The notes under the pieces: model-generated
The model's input: the letters and a program-made list of their open reading frames with translations, nothing else
What the model was told of the DNA's origin: nothing
Database searches by the model: none
Position numbers and translations under genes: made by a program
Shown: in pieces, positions 19,403 through 30,724 of the stretch
How the letters are laid out: each line of letters starts with the position of its first letter
Position numbering within the stretch: the first letter of the stretch is position 1
Assembly (NCBI RefSeq): GCF_029542785.1
Contig: NC_083377.1
Span: 1 to 64,000 of the forward strand
Reading direction: 5' to 3'
Length of the DNA stretch: 64,000 bases
Source of the DNA: Malassezia japonica
Lineage: Eukaryota > Basidiomycota > Malasseziomycetes > Malasseziales > Malasseziaceae

Positions 19403-20815
19403 ATGCCTGGCGTGTACGGCGGCGACGAGATCAATGCGATTGTGCTCGACCCTGGAACGTCGCTGTTCCGGGGTGGCTGGGCCGGTGAGGACCAGCCTCG
19501 GGCGCTTTTCCCGTCGCACTACGGCTGGCTTCCGATGAACGACGAGGACCGCAAGCTGGCGGCGGACAGCGCGCCTGCCGCGTCGAACGGCGACGTGTCC
19601 ATGGCCGAGGCTGACGAGCCTGCGGCGGCGAAGCCGTCACTCCCTCGTGGTGTGTCGTACGATACTGGGCGCGAGCGCAAGCGCTTTGTGGGCGACGCGG
19701 GTGTGTCGTACTGGCGCAGTGGCCTCGAGATCGACACGCCGTTTGACGAGGGCATTGTGCGCGACACGTCTGCGTTCGAGGCGCTGTGCAGCCATGCGAT
19801 GGACGTGCTGTCGGTGGACGCCAGCGAGAACCCGCTGCTCTTGACCGAGCCCCCGACGAACCCCAAGTCGGTGCGTGCGTCGATGGCGGAGGTCGCGTTC
19901 GAGGGCCTGAACGTGCCTGCATTCTACCTCGCGAACCGCACCGTGCTAAGCTCCTTTTCGAGCGGCCGCCCTACGTCGCTGGTGGTCGACGTCGGCGCGT
20001 CGCACATTTCGGCGATCCCCGTGGTCGACGGTTTTGTTTTGCGCAAAGGCATTCATACGCAGCCGAATGGCGGCGACTCGGTCTCCCGTGCCCTGCTCTG
20101 GGAGCTGACGCATGGCCAGGGCGACAAAAACATGCACGGGTGGCTCTCGGACAGTTTGATTCCCCAGTACCTCGTCAAGTCCAAGTCGCCGGTTGACCCC
20201 GGCATGCCCCCTCACTGCACGCTGCGCGACGACCGTCTGCAGCACACGGCCAAGTCGTTCCGTGCCTACCACACGATGCGCCTTTTGGACGACATGAAAG
20301 AGGCTCTGTGCCAGAACCTCGAGGCGCCGTGGGACGCGGCGCAGGCCGCGGCGCGCCCGACCAAGATGTACGAGTTCCCAGACGGGTACAACGATGCATA
20401 CGGCACGCTGCGCTTCAAGGCGCCCGAGACGGTGCTCACGCCGTCGCTGTACACGGCCTCGCCCGAGGTGCTTCCGCCCCGCGAGCAGGGCTACGTCGGC
20501 CTTACCGAGATGATCCTGAACGCGGCCAAGTCGGTGGATGTCGACTCGCGCGCGGCCATGTTTAGCAACATTGTGTGCGTCGGCGGCGGCTCGTTTGTGC
20601 CGGGCTTTATCGACCGCCTGAGCTACGAGCTGAGCGTCGCTGCGCCGAGCCAGCGCATCAAGATCCACTCGCCGGGCAACTACACCGAACGCCGGCACTC
20701 TACGTGGCTCGGTGGCAGTATCCTTGCGAGTCTCGGCACCTTCCACCAGCTCTGGATCAGCAAGCAAGAGTACGAGGAGCACGGCAGCGCCATTGTCCAC
20801 GCCCGGTGCAAGTAG
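19403..20815 (+). CDS. ARP4: Actin-related protein 4 (chromatin remodelling / NuA4)
   Basis: 470 residues, single exon. The actin fold is evident: N-terminal INAIVLDPGTSLFRGGWAGEDQPRALFP-type phosphate loop, VVDVGASHISAIPVVDG in the second phosphate loop, and NIVCVGGGSFVPGF in the adenosine motif. The family-specific features of Arp4/BAF53 are the WAGED motif, an acidic insertion after residue 55, and the conserved TEPPTNPKSVRASMAE segment. Arp4 is a shared nuclear subunit of NuA4, SWR1 and INO80. The ATG at 19403 matches the family start. Confidence 0.92.
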   Translation: MPGVYGGDEINAIVLDPGTSLFRGGWAGEDQPRALFPSHYGWLPMNDEDRKLAADSAPAASNGDVSMAEADEPAAAKPSLPRGVSYDTGRERKRFVGDAGVSYWRSGLEIDTPFDEGIVRDTSAFEALCSHAMDVLSVDASENPLLLTEPPTNPKSVRASMAEVAFEGLNVPAFYLANRTVLSSFSSGRPTSLVVDVGASHISAIPVVDGFVLRKGIHTQPNGGDSVSRALLWELTHGQGDKNMHGWLSDSLIPQYLVKSKSPVDPGMPPHCTLRDDRLQHTAKSFRAYHTMRLLDDMKEALCQNLEAPWDAAQAAARPTKMYEFPDGYNDAYGTLRFKAPETVLTPSLYTASPEVLPPREQGYVGLTEMILNAAKSVDVDSRAAMFSNIVCVGGGSFVPGFIDRLSYELSVAAPSQRIKIHSPGNYTERRHSTWLGGSILASLGTFHQLWISKQEYEEHGSAIVHARCK

Positions 20816-20848
20816 TTCATAGCTCCACATTCTCGGCCGGCAGTCACC

Positions 20849-21598
20849 ATGGCGGGCAGTGAGAACGGCGTCTCGGGCGTGCTGGGCAAGCTGATGCCGA
20901 CGCAGAGCGAGGACAGTGGTGCGCCGAAGAAGAAGATGAGCCGCCAAAAGGCGCGGCTTGCGCGCCGCGACGCGGCCGCCGCGCAGATGCGTGCGGACGC
21001 CGAGCAGGAGGTTGTTGACGAAAACAACCAAGAGGCCGCGGACGAGGCCAAGGCGCTGAAGGAGGCGTGCGACGAGCTGGATGTGACGCTGTGCGAGGTA
21101 CGTGGTTTCACTCACACAGATTGCGCCGGATGGGCACTGGTATGTGGACGCACTGACCCAGTCTGTACGCGGCGATCGCCGATCAGCTCAATGTGCGGTA
21201 CCCTGCGCAGGAGCCGTACACGTACGACATGCTGCGCATGGCCGCTGCGCGGTACATGCGCCAGCACAGTGCCGACTTTATGCCGTTCATCTCGGACCTG
21301 GACGAGTCGCAGGCAGGCGTCCAGGGCGAGAACACTGCCGAGTCCAAGTTCCTGCAGTACTGCGACGCGATGGAGTCGACGTCCGCATGGGGCGGCCAGC
21401 CCGAGATCCTCGCGCTCTCCAAGGTGTTCCACACGCCGATCCACGTCATGCAGCCGGGCATGCCGATGGTCAAGATCGGCGACGAGTTCGACAAGGCGCC
21501 GCTGCTTATCTCGTACCACATCAAGCTCTTTGGCTTGGGCGAGGTACGTGCTTTGACTAATACAGCATTACAACTCGCTGCGCCCTGCTTCGCACTAA
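20849..21598 (+). CDS. OTU2: OTU-domain cysteine protease (OTUD6B/Otu2 type)
   Basis: Exons 20849-21097, 21120-21139, 21162-21543 and 21566-21598; all three introns are 22 nt. The product is 227 residues. An N-terminal Lys/Arg/Ala coiled coil (MSRQKARLARRDAA) precedes the OTU domain. Splicing builds the catalytic motif PDGHCLYAAIADQL, with the active-site Cys codon split TG/T across the second intron. The final 11-codon exon supplies HYNSLRP with the catalytic His. This family removes ubiquitin and, in yeast, acts on ribosomal protein ubiquitination in translation. The splice solution is supported by uninterrupted family motifs on both sides of every junction. Confidence 0.92.
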
Positions 21599-21662
21599 CT
21601 ACTTTCCATAGGGCGTCGGACTCGGCTGCGAATAGGTATCGTCGCTGCGTCAGACACGCAAC

Positions 21663-23091
21663 CTACCGCTCGGTAAGCGACCGGCCGCGGTGCACGGTGC
21701 CCATCGCATCCACCTGCCCTAGCAGACGCAGCTCCTCGCTGGTGCGCCGCACCGCACCAGACAGCGAGCGGTTCGCCTCTGCACGCTCGCTGGGCGTGCG
21801 TCGCGCGAGGCCAAACAAGGTATCGTCGTCAATCGAACGGCTGTTGCCGGATTGCTGCGCAGAGGTGTTTGGCATCGGCGCACTCGCCATGTCTTCGTCG
21901 GACTCGTTTGAGTCGGACTCCGACTCGTTCTCCTGCATCAGCTTGAAAACATACCTCGAGGTCCAGCATCTTGTCGAGCATACCGGGCAGCTCTCCCTCT
22001 GCGCCCGGGCGCACCGACTTGGTGATCGTGGGGGGGGTCGGCAGCGAGTCGCGCCGGCTGCGCCCGGGCGTGCGCTTCGTAAGCGGCGTCCCAACAACGC
22101 TCTTGCGCCGCCCAGAGCGCGCTGGCGTCGGCTGGGACGGCACCTCGTCGTGCACGGAGCGCAGCACGTCGTCGACCACGAGCCGCGCGGCCTCTTTCGC
22201 AGGTGTCTGCCGGTACTTTTGCTTCGGCATCGAGTAGGACGCCGCAGCGGGCGGCGACATGCCTTCGGGCAGCGACTCGTCATCGCCCGCCGCCCGGCTG
22301 ACATGGTAGGTGTGCGCGTTGCGCAGCGGCGTCTTGCGCAGGTCCGCAATGCCGTTCCAGTCGCGCTTCTCATCGGGGGCAAAGGGATTGATGGTCTGTT
22401 CGCCGCCGACGATACTCACGCGCGGACGCGCCGAGGAGCGCCGGCGTGTCCGCGCAGGATCCGATGGGTGCCGCCACTTGAGGGGGCTCGACGACGTCGG
22501 CACCTCGCTCAGCGCAACGGATGGGTCGTTGGCCATGGATACAGACAGGTCGCTGGCATGCATACGCTGCGTCTCGTCTTCGATCCGGCTGCGCTCGACA
22601 TCGCGCTTGAGCCGCTGAAACGGCGACTCGAGTTCAGGCGCAGGCACGGGCGACGAATCCTCGTTCGGCGCGTAAATGCTGTAGCTGAGGCGCGGCGGCG
22701 TCTGCATCGGATGGCTGTCTTGTGCGCTGTCGTCGTCGTCGGCCTCGACGTGTGTATCGTGCACGGATTCGTCTTGTGGCTCTTCCACGTACTCTTCCAC
22801 CTCGTCCAGCGGCTGCTGCGACAGCGAGACCTGCGCCGAGGCCTCAAAGAACTGCTTCCAAAAGCGCGCGCCGACCCACGTCTTGGCGCACGACGCTTCG
22901 TACTCGCGGATCGCGGGGAGGATCCGCGACGTGATTACTTGGTGCGCCTGTGAAAAGTTCTCGTCAATCTCCTGCAGTGTAAGAGTGATGGCCTGGTCAA
23001 GCTGCATCAGCTGCTCGCCCACGGCGATCGGCTCGCCCGCCGGAGCGCCTGCCATCGTGTTGCGGCGCGACGCGTCGCGCCGATTTGTCAT
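21663..23091 (-). CDS. ASK1: DASH/Dam1 complex subunit Ask1
   Basis: Exons 23091-21955 and 21932-21663 with one 22-nt intron (21933-21954). The product is 468 residues. The conserved Ask1 domain lies at about residues 27-95: LDQAITLTLQEIDENFSQAH followed by SRILPAIREYE and FWKQFFEASA. It binds other DASH subunits that ring kinetochore microtubules. The remainder is disordered and rich in SP and TP sites, consistent with Cdk1 regulation known for Ask1. Translation may begin at 23091 or at the Met codon at 23055. The 95-bp gap to the divergent chitin synthase must contain both promoters. Confidence 0.88.
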
Positions 23092-23186
23092 GCTTACCTA
23101 CACCAACGCCTGGGCGCGCGCCGGAGGTCCGGCGGCAGTGCGCCATAAAGTTCTCCCCCGCAGCGCAGGGTACAGCTCTTCACGCA

Positions 23187-26091
23187 ATGCGAGGACCGCG
23201 CGCTCCGCCCGGGCGCCAGAATGGCCTCTACCAGCAGGTGCAGGACGCAATCGACCCTGAACCCGGGCTCCCCCCGCCGCAGGGCCCAATGCACCCTGCC
23301 CAGCAGCCGCACGCACCAAGTTACGATGCAGGTCCAGGCTACCCGCCGCTCCAGCCGGCGTACGCTGGCGACGCCGTGCCGGGGCGCCCGCGCATTTTTT
23401 CTGAAACGAGCGCGACGAGCGGCACGACAGACGCACACCACGCACTAGTCGACTCCTACATGGACAACGGCATGGATCCCGCATATCCCCACTATTCCGA
23501 AGAACTGCACGAGCCGCGCTACATTACGGCCGCCGACGCAGTCGACCCGCTGACATCGATGGGGAATGTGTACAGCGAAGACGAGCTGCGTATGCCGCTC
23601 ACAGACAAGGACTATGCCTCGTCGTATGGGCCGCACGGAGGTCGTGGCAGTTTTCAAGACCCCCGCTTTGGCATGCACCGTCCGAGCGCGTCGATGATCG
23701 ACTTTAATCCGGACGACCAGAGCAGTGGGCTGGGATGGGTCGAGCGGCAGCAGCCGCCGTCGCACGGCCACAAGCGCCAGGTCGAGCTGAAAGGCGGCAA
23801 CTGGATTGTGGACTACCCCGTTCCCTCCCCAGTCTCGAACGCGGTCGAGCAGCAGTACCGTGCCGAGGGCCAGCCGAAAGAGTTTACGACCATGCGCTAT
23901 TCGGCTGTGACGTGCGATCCGGACGAGTTTACGCGCGAGAATGGATGGGGACTGCGTGCGTCCACCGAGTACGGCCGTGCGACCGAGTTATTAATCTGCC
24001 TCACGTACTACAATGAGGACCGCAATCTGCTTACGCGCACGCTCTATGGCGTCATGCAGAATATCCGCGATATCTGCAAGAACCGCTGGTCCAAGTACTG
24101 GAGCCACTGCTCGGAAGAAGGGCGGCCGGCCTGGCAGCGCATTGTCGTGTCGCTCGTCTACGACGGCATCGACCCGTGCGACAAGGAGACACTCGACGTA
24201 CTTGCGACGATGGGCGTGTACCAGGACGGTGTAATGAAGCGCAAGGTCGATGACAAGGAGACGGTCGCGCATCTCTTTGAGTACACGACGCAAGTCGCCG
24301 TCGATTCGACACCCAAGCTCGTGCAGCCCGCGCAGGGAAGCGACAGCAACCTCGTGCCGGTGCAAATGATCTTTTGCATGAAGCAGAAGAACTCGAAAAA
24401 GATCAACTCGCACCGCTGGGTCTTTAATGCGCTCGGCCACCATCTGGACCCCGAGGTGTGTGTGCTGCTCGACGTCGGTACCAAGCCCGGCACCCGCTCC
24501 ATCTACCACCTCTGGGAGGCGTTCCACAACAACCCCAACCTCGGCGGTGCTTGCGGCGAAATTCACGCAATGATCAAGCGCGGCGCCAAGCTGCTCAACC
24601 CCCTCGTTGCCGCGCAAAACTTCGAGTACAAGATCAGTAATATCCTGGACAAGCCGCTGGAGTCGACGTTTGGGTACGTCAGCGTCCTGCCCGGTGCATT
24701 CAGTGCGTACCGCTACCGCGCGATTTGCGGCCGGCCGCTGCAGCAGTACTTCCACGGCGACCATACGATGGCCGCGCAGCTCGGCTCCAAAGGCATGGAC
24801 CAGATGAACATCTTTAAAAAGAACATGTTCTTGGCCGAGGACCGCATCCTGTGCTTTGAGCTCGTGGCCAAGGCGGGCGACAAGTGGGTCCTCTCCTATG
24901 TCAAGCCGAGCAAGGCCGAGACGGACGTGCCCGAGCACACGGCCGAGCTCATCTCGCAGCGCCGCCGCTGGCTCAATGGCTCGTTCGCGGCGTCGATCTA
25001 CTCGTTGGTGCACTTTTACCGCTTCTACCGCAGCCGGCACAATTTTGTGCGCATGTTCTTTTTCCACGTCCAGGCGCTGTACAATCTGTGCCAGCTGGTG
25101 CTTTCGTGGTTTGCGCTCGGCAATCTGTGGCTCACCTTTGCGATCATCATCCAGTACCTGCCCGATGTGCTCCTGCGCGATTTCCCCGACGTGTGGCTCA
25201 TTGCCTTCCACTGGATCAACCTGGTGTTGATGTGGGTATATGGCTTTTTCCTTGCACTGCAGTTTGTGCTTGCACTCGGAAATCGACCCAAAGCAGAGCA
25301 CATCACGTATGCACTATCGATCCTCATCTTTGGTCTGCTCGGCACCTATGTCATGGGCGTCTCGCTATGGCTCACGATCCACTCGTTACTCAATATGCGC
25401 GTCAAGGACGGGAATTATACTGAGGTGATCTTTAGCAGCACCACGGCAGTGCTCATTGCGTCACTCGCTGCCATGTTTGGCATCTACCTCATTGCCTCGA
25501 TCCTCTATGCAGACCCCTGGCATATGGTGACCAGCGTCGGGCAGTACTTTTTCCTCGCGCCCTCGTTTGTGAACGTGATCAATGTGTACGCCTTTTGCAA
25601 CCTGCACGATGTGAGTTGGGGCACAAAGGGCTCCGACAAGGCCGATGCACTACCCTCTGTCGATACCTCCAAGAAGGCCTCGGAGGGTGGCGCGGTGGAG
25701 GAAGTGGCCTATGACCAAGCGGACCTCGACGAGCGTTTCCGCGGCGTGGTGAGCCGTGCTATCAAGCCGTACGAAAAGGAGCACACGGTCGATCGGCCGA
25801 CACCAGACGACAGCAACAAGACGTTCCGTACGCGTCTCGTGGCATTTTGGCTCTTTACGAATGCGATCTTGGTCGCGGTCGTGATGAATTTGTACAGCTA
25901 CACCCCTCACGAGAAACTCGACAAGGAAGCTTCGCAGGGCCAGCAGAACCAGCAGTACTACTTCAAGGTCATCCTATGGTCCACCTTTGGCGTACGTACC
26001 CCCGCTCACCCAGATCGCCTTCTTCCGCTTTGTAGGCTGCCTGATCTACTGGTTCAAGCGCCAAACCACGCGCTGGTTCCACAAGACCTAG
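23187..26091 (+). CDS. Chitin synthase (division 1, Chs1/Chs2-like)
   Basis: Exons 23187-25991 and 26014-26091 with one 22-nt intron near the 3' end. The product is 960 residues. A disordered N-terminal region of about 200 residues precedes the GT2 catalytic domain: TYYNEDRNLLTRTLYG (UDP-GlcNAc binding), a DVGTKPG motif, LPGAFSAYR, EDRILCFEL and the processivity signature SQRRRWLNGS near residue 590. Seven or so membrane helices follow. The last exon adds the conserved IYWFKRQTTRW-type C-terminus. The enzyme extrudes chitin at septum or bud tip. The first ATG in the frame is 23187; the frame is open further upstream without a start. Confidence 0.92.
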
Positions 26092-26167
26092 TATATATTA
26101 TGTAAGCATTTTGTCCCAGCACGTCATTCGCACGGACGGCACGGGTGGCCAGCCGCCCGCCGCTACC

Positions 26168-27247
26168 ATGTCCGGCAAGTCGGTCGAGACGTGTACCGCC
26201 CTGTGCAAAATGCCTGGGATATTGTATGGTACCGCCTGGAAAGACACCCAGACGACCCAGCTCGTGTTTACTGCGTTTCTGTATGGCTTCCGTGGCGTAG
26301 ACACGGCGGCGCAGCGCAAGCACTACCGCGAAGACTTGGTCGGCGAGGGTGTGTTGCAGGCCAGCAAGCAGTTGGGCCTTTCCCGTGGCGATGTGTGGCT
26401 GCAGACCAAGTACGTCTATGCACTGACCCAGATTCACGCCCGTGTCGGGTCAGGATACCAGTGGCCCCCTTCCGTACGACCTGCATGCGCCGGTTGCGGA
26501 ACAGGTCTGTGCGAGCTTCCAGAGCAGTCTAAAGAACCTGCATCCCGAGTCAAAGATCCCCTCGGTGACCGATCTCGTGGCCAAGTACGCAGTCACGGCG
26601 CGTGGCAACCAAGGCAAGAATCTCGGCCCACCCCCCAAGCAGGAGGTGTACATTGACAGCTACCTGTTGCACTCGCCGCTGAGCACGCTCGAGAGCACGC
26701 TCGAGGCATGGCATGTGCTCGAGGCGCTTGTCGACACTGGGCTCGTTCGCCAAATCGGCCTGAGCAGTACGTTTCCCCTGCTAACCCAGATGTCTATGAT
26801 CCCCAGATCTTTCAGACGCTGTTCCAGCTTGCACGCATCAAGCCGAGTGTCGTGCAGAACCGCTGGCACAGCTCTACTGGCCACGACGTGTCGCTCCTTC
26901 CCCTTCTTTCGCCGACGCTCTCGCCGAACGCGTTCCCCCCCGCGGCGTCGGTCGGCGACGAGCCGCCGCACGGCGTGACCTACCAGCCGTTCTGGACACT
27001 CACTGGAAACCAACGCCTGGTTGAGTCGGACACGGTCGCGGTGCTCGCGATCAAGCACAGCCTGACGCCTGCGCAGGTCATTTATGCGTACGTGCACCAA
27101 GGCCTCGGCATCCCTGGCCTGTCGACGTGCGTGCTGAGCGGCACGAAAGACGAAAAGCATATGGAGGAGGCCGTGCGTGCCGTCTCCCTGGACCCCTGGG
27201 AGGAGGACGATCTGACCGCGCTCCGGTCGGAGCTCTATGGCGAGTAG
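26168..27247 (+). CDS. Aldo/keto reductase family oxidoreductase
   Basis: Exons 26168-26409, 26432-26766 and 26790-27247; introns are 22 and 23 nt. The product is 344 residues. The AKR barrel is recognisable: GILYGTAWKD in strand 1, GFRGVDTAAQRKHYRED (catalytic Asp and Tyr), WLQTKF (catalytic Lys), YLLHSPL (His) and VRQIGLSNVY. The second splice creates the GLSN motif from ags-a and at. It should reduce aldehydes or ketones with NADPH in the cytosol. The substrate is unknown. The next gene begins only a few dozen bases downstream on the same strand. Confidence 0.88.
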
Positions 27248-27272
27248 TTTGGTAGGCGCCTGTACTTTAGCC

Positions 27273-27802
27273 ATGTGGAGGTGCGTTCCTCCCCCGGCCA
27301 CGATGCTTGTCCCGCCGCCGAACTTTGGCATGGTGGAAGAGAGTCTGTACCGCTCAGGGCAGCCGGATCAGCTCAACTTTCCTTTTCTCGAGAAGTTGGG
27401 CTTAAAGAGTGTCATCTGGCTCGCTCCGGAGGAGCCCGAGATTGGATTGTGCGTCGCGCGACTGACCCCAGCCAGCACTTTTGTGCGGACCAAAACATCG
27501 AGGTGCACCACCTCGGCGTGCTGTACAGCACCAATGCGTGGGACCCGATTACAGAAGAGATTGTGCTCCAGGCGCTGCACCTCCTCGTGCAGCCGAGCAC
27601 CTACCCCTGCCTGGTGATGTGCAACCTGGGCCGGCATCGCACCGGCACCGTGATCGGCTGCCTGCGCAAGCTGCAAAAGTGGAACTTGAGCGCGATCCTC
27701 GAAGAATACCGTCGGTTTGCCGGCCCCAAGGTCCGTGTAATGAACGAGCAGTTCATCGAGCTCTTTGACGAGGAACTCGTCTTTGGCGATAATGATGCAT
27801 AG
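27273..27802 (+). CDS. OCA1: Oca1-like dual-specificity/tyrosine phosphatase
   Basis: Exons 27273-27448 and 27472-27802 around a 23-nt intron with donor GTGCGT. The product is 168 residues. The N-terminus VPPPNFGMVEESLYRSGQP matches the Siw14/Oca family. The phosphatase loop is CNLGRHRTG, a proper Cx5R signature, preceded by Met rather than the His of Siw14, as in Oca1. Family members hydrolyse inositol pyrophosphates or act in oxidant-induced cell-cycle arrest. An ATG at 27303 is equally plausible as start because it lies directly before VPPPNF. It is only 25 bases downstream of the reductase stop. Confidence 0.85.
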
Positions 27803-27835
27803 GCCCCTTTTGCTATATACCCTAGACTACAATTG

Positions 27836-28974
27836 CTACCGCGACCCCAGCATGAGCACCAGTTCGTAGATCGAGAACGTGACGATCGCGTTCGGAATCA
27901 CGCGCATGAGGTGCGCGCTGAGGCCGCCGTACAGCGCCGCGAGCCCCTCTTCGCGCCAGACCAGCGCACAGGTCTGGACGAGGCCGGTGTACTTCAGCCG
28001 GCCGTGCTCGGGCTGCTGCCGCAGGCGCGTGCGGATCACCTCGTGGGGATACGTAATGACGGTCGCGACGAGCTTGGCGGTGCCCGCCGCAGAGATCGTG
28101 TGCACCCACCGCGAGCCGGGGGCGTCGGCAGGCGGGGGGTCCCAGCGCTTCAGCTGCTCGTACAGCACCCACTGGATGGTGCTTTCCGAGACGCCGAGGT
28201 ACGATGCGCTGAGGCCCTTGTACAGTCCCCGCACGCCTTCTGTGCGCAGGATGCTCATGGTCATGCTCAGCGCATTTGTGCCCGGGTGCTGCGGCGGGCG
28301 CGTCTGGAAGAAGCGCGACGGCCGCAAGGGCGACGTGACGATCGAGCGGCGGGCCTGGCTTACTGCCGGGTCGACCGTCTTGGGCACTGGCCGTGCGCCG
28401 CGGTGTATGCCGACAGCTTCGGCGCGCGCCGCGCGTGAGCGTGCCTCGACCTGCTGCGACTCGAGCTGGAGCCGCGTCTTGACTACCCAGATCGGGTTGG
28501 TGGCTGTGGCCGTAATGACGCCGGCGAGCGCCGCGGCGCTGAGGTGCACCATCGCCGACTCTTGGCCCTTATTAAAGGTATCCGCAAGGATCTGCTTGCC
28601 GTTGCCGTAGGTGTAAAAGTTGATGGCGCGTGCGGGAATGACGCCGACGAGCGTCGGCCCGAGTCCCTTGAAGAGCGCCGGCGTGCCCTCGCGGCGAGCG
28701 ATTTCACTGCGTGAGAATAGCAACGTACACTAGCAAGCTCCCCGTATCCGCAAAGTGCATGCAGCCGCGCATAATCACCCCCGTGACGCCCCGCTGGGAC
28801 ACGGCGATCTCGGCGCGGTGGCGGTAGAGGTCCGACTGCAGGCGCGTCTTGACGACGTCGAGTGGCGACGTAATAATGGCTCCGCACATGCCGCCCGCAC
28901 TGTGTTAGCCTATCTACGTACCCTCCTGCGGCAAAGTGCAGCCATCCCGGGGGGGTGCGTTGGCGCTCGCTCAT
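27836..28974 (-). CDS. RIM2: Mitochondrial pyrimidine nucleotide carrier (Rim2 type)
   Basis: Exons 28974-28922, 28899-28729 and 28706-27836; both introns are 22 nt. The product is 364 residues. Three repeats of the mitochondrial carrier family are seen, with signatures SPLDVVKTRLQ, NPIWVVKTRLQ and YPHEVIRTRLR. The Trp in the second-repeat signature (PIWVVKTR) is typical of the pyrimidine nucleotide carriers Rim2/SLC25A33/36. The extended matrix loop between repeats 2 and 3 also fits. It imports UTP/CTP-type nucleotides for mtDNA and RNA synthesis in the inner membrane. It is head-to-head with ADE4, 83 bp apart. Confidence 0.9.
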
Positions 28975-29057
28975 CACCGTGCTTTCCACACGAAGAACCA
29001 AAAAGTCGGCACGTGGCCTAAAAAATTTCGTCCCCCCGTCCGTTGCTTTCCATCGCG

Positions 29058-30703
29058 ATGTGTGGGATTATTGCGATCCTGCAGCAGCAGGGCCACGCAG
29101 CCAGCGAGATCCACGAGGGACTCGGACTTTTGCAGCACCGCGGACAGGATGCGGCGGGTATTGTGACGTGCGGCAAAGGCGGCCGCTTCTACCAGTGCAA
29201 GGCGAACGGGATGGTGCGCGACGTTTTCGAGCCGCACAACCTCGCGAACCTGCACGGCTCGATGGGTGTCGGTCATGGTGCGTATTTCTGTTTTCTGATG
29301 CAGTTCGTTACCCCACCGCCGGCTCGTTTGCGCACTCCGAGGCGCAGCCCTTCTATGTGAACAGCCCGTATGGCATTGTGTTTGCGCACAATGGCAACAC
29401 GGTGAACCAAGACGACCTCCGCCGCACGCTCGACACCGAGGCGCACCGCCACATTAACACGGACTCGGACTCGGAGCTGCTGCTGAACGTCTTTGCGTAC
29501 CACCTGCAAAGCACCGGCAAGTTCCGCATCAACGAGGAGGATATCTTTACCGCCGTGCAGGGTCTGATGAAGGAGGCCGTCGGTGGCTACGCCTGTGTGG
29601 CAATGATCGCCGGCTTTGGCATTATCGCATTCCGGGACCCCCACGGCATCCGCCCGCTCGGCATGAGCACGCGCAAGTCGGAGACGCCCGCGCCGAACGG
29701 CCACGGCCTCGACTACTGCTTCGCGAGCGAGAGCGTGGTCGGCGACGCGCTCAACTTTGAGCACTTTGAGGACGTGCGTCCGGGCGAGGCGATTATCGTC
29801 ACCAAGACGGCCATGACGCGCCGCATTCTGCACTCGGCCCCCGCGCCCAACACCTTTACGCCGGACATTTTCGAGTACGTGTACTTTGCGCGCCCCGACA
29901 GCGTGATCGACGGGGTGAGCGTGTACCGCAGCCGCATGGCGATGGGCGACAGCCTTGCGGAGCAGGTTAAGCGTGAGCTGATCGACCAAGGCGAGGAAGT
30001 CGACGTGGTGATTCCGGTGCCGGACACGTCGCGCGTCGCCGCGCTGCAGCTCGCGCAGCGTCTCACCATCCCCTACCGCGAGGGCTTTGTGAAGAACCGC
30101 TACGTGGGCCGCACCTTTATCATGCCCGGCCAGAGCGTGCGCCGGAAAAATGTGCGCCGGAAGCTGAACGCAATGGCGCTCGAGTTTGCGGGCAAGAGCG
30201 TGCTGCTCGTCGACGACTCGATTGTGCGCGGCACGACCTCGCTCGAGATTATCCAAATGGCGCGCGACGCGGGCGCGAAAAAGGTCTTTATGGCGAGTTG
30301 CGCGCCGCCGATCCGCTTCTCGAACGTGTACGGTATCGACATGCCGAGCCGCAACGAGCTTGTGGCGCATAACCGCTCGATCCAGGAGGTGGCGGACACC
30401 ATCCAGGCCGACGCGGTGGTCTACCAGCCGCTCGACGAGCTGATCAAGAGCGTCCAGAGCCTGAACCCCAAGCTCACCAAGTTTGACTGCTCCATCTTTG
30501 ACGGCGAGTACGTCACGGGCGGCGTCGACGAGGCCTACCTCAGCCGCCTCGAGAGCGCGCGCGCAGACAACAACAAGGCCAAGAAGGCCGCGCAAAACGT
30601 GGGCAGTGCCGCCGTCGCCGCCGAGACCGAGGCGCAGGTGTCGTGCAGCGGCCCGATGAACGGCGCGGAGGATATCGGCCTGTACAATGGCTGGACACGC
30701 TAG
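29058..30703 (+). CDS. ADE4: Amidophosphoribosyltransferase, first step of purine synthesis
   Basis: Exons 29058-29277 and 29304-30703 flank a 26-nt intron with donor GTGCGT. The product is 539 residues. The initiator Met precedes Cys2, the nucleophile of the Ntn glutaminase (MCGIIAIL). The splice restores GVGHVRYPTAGS, the glutamine-site loop. The phosphoribosyltransferase half carries LLVDDSIVRGTTS, the PRPP loop. It transfers glutamine amide nitrogen to PRPP. Sharing a short divergent region with a nucleotide carrier (RIM2) is notable, though co-regulation is only a guess. Confidence 0.96.
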
Positions 30704-30724
30704 GCGTAGCTTGTATACATGGTT

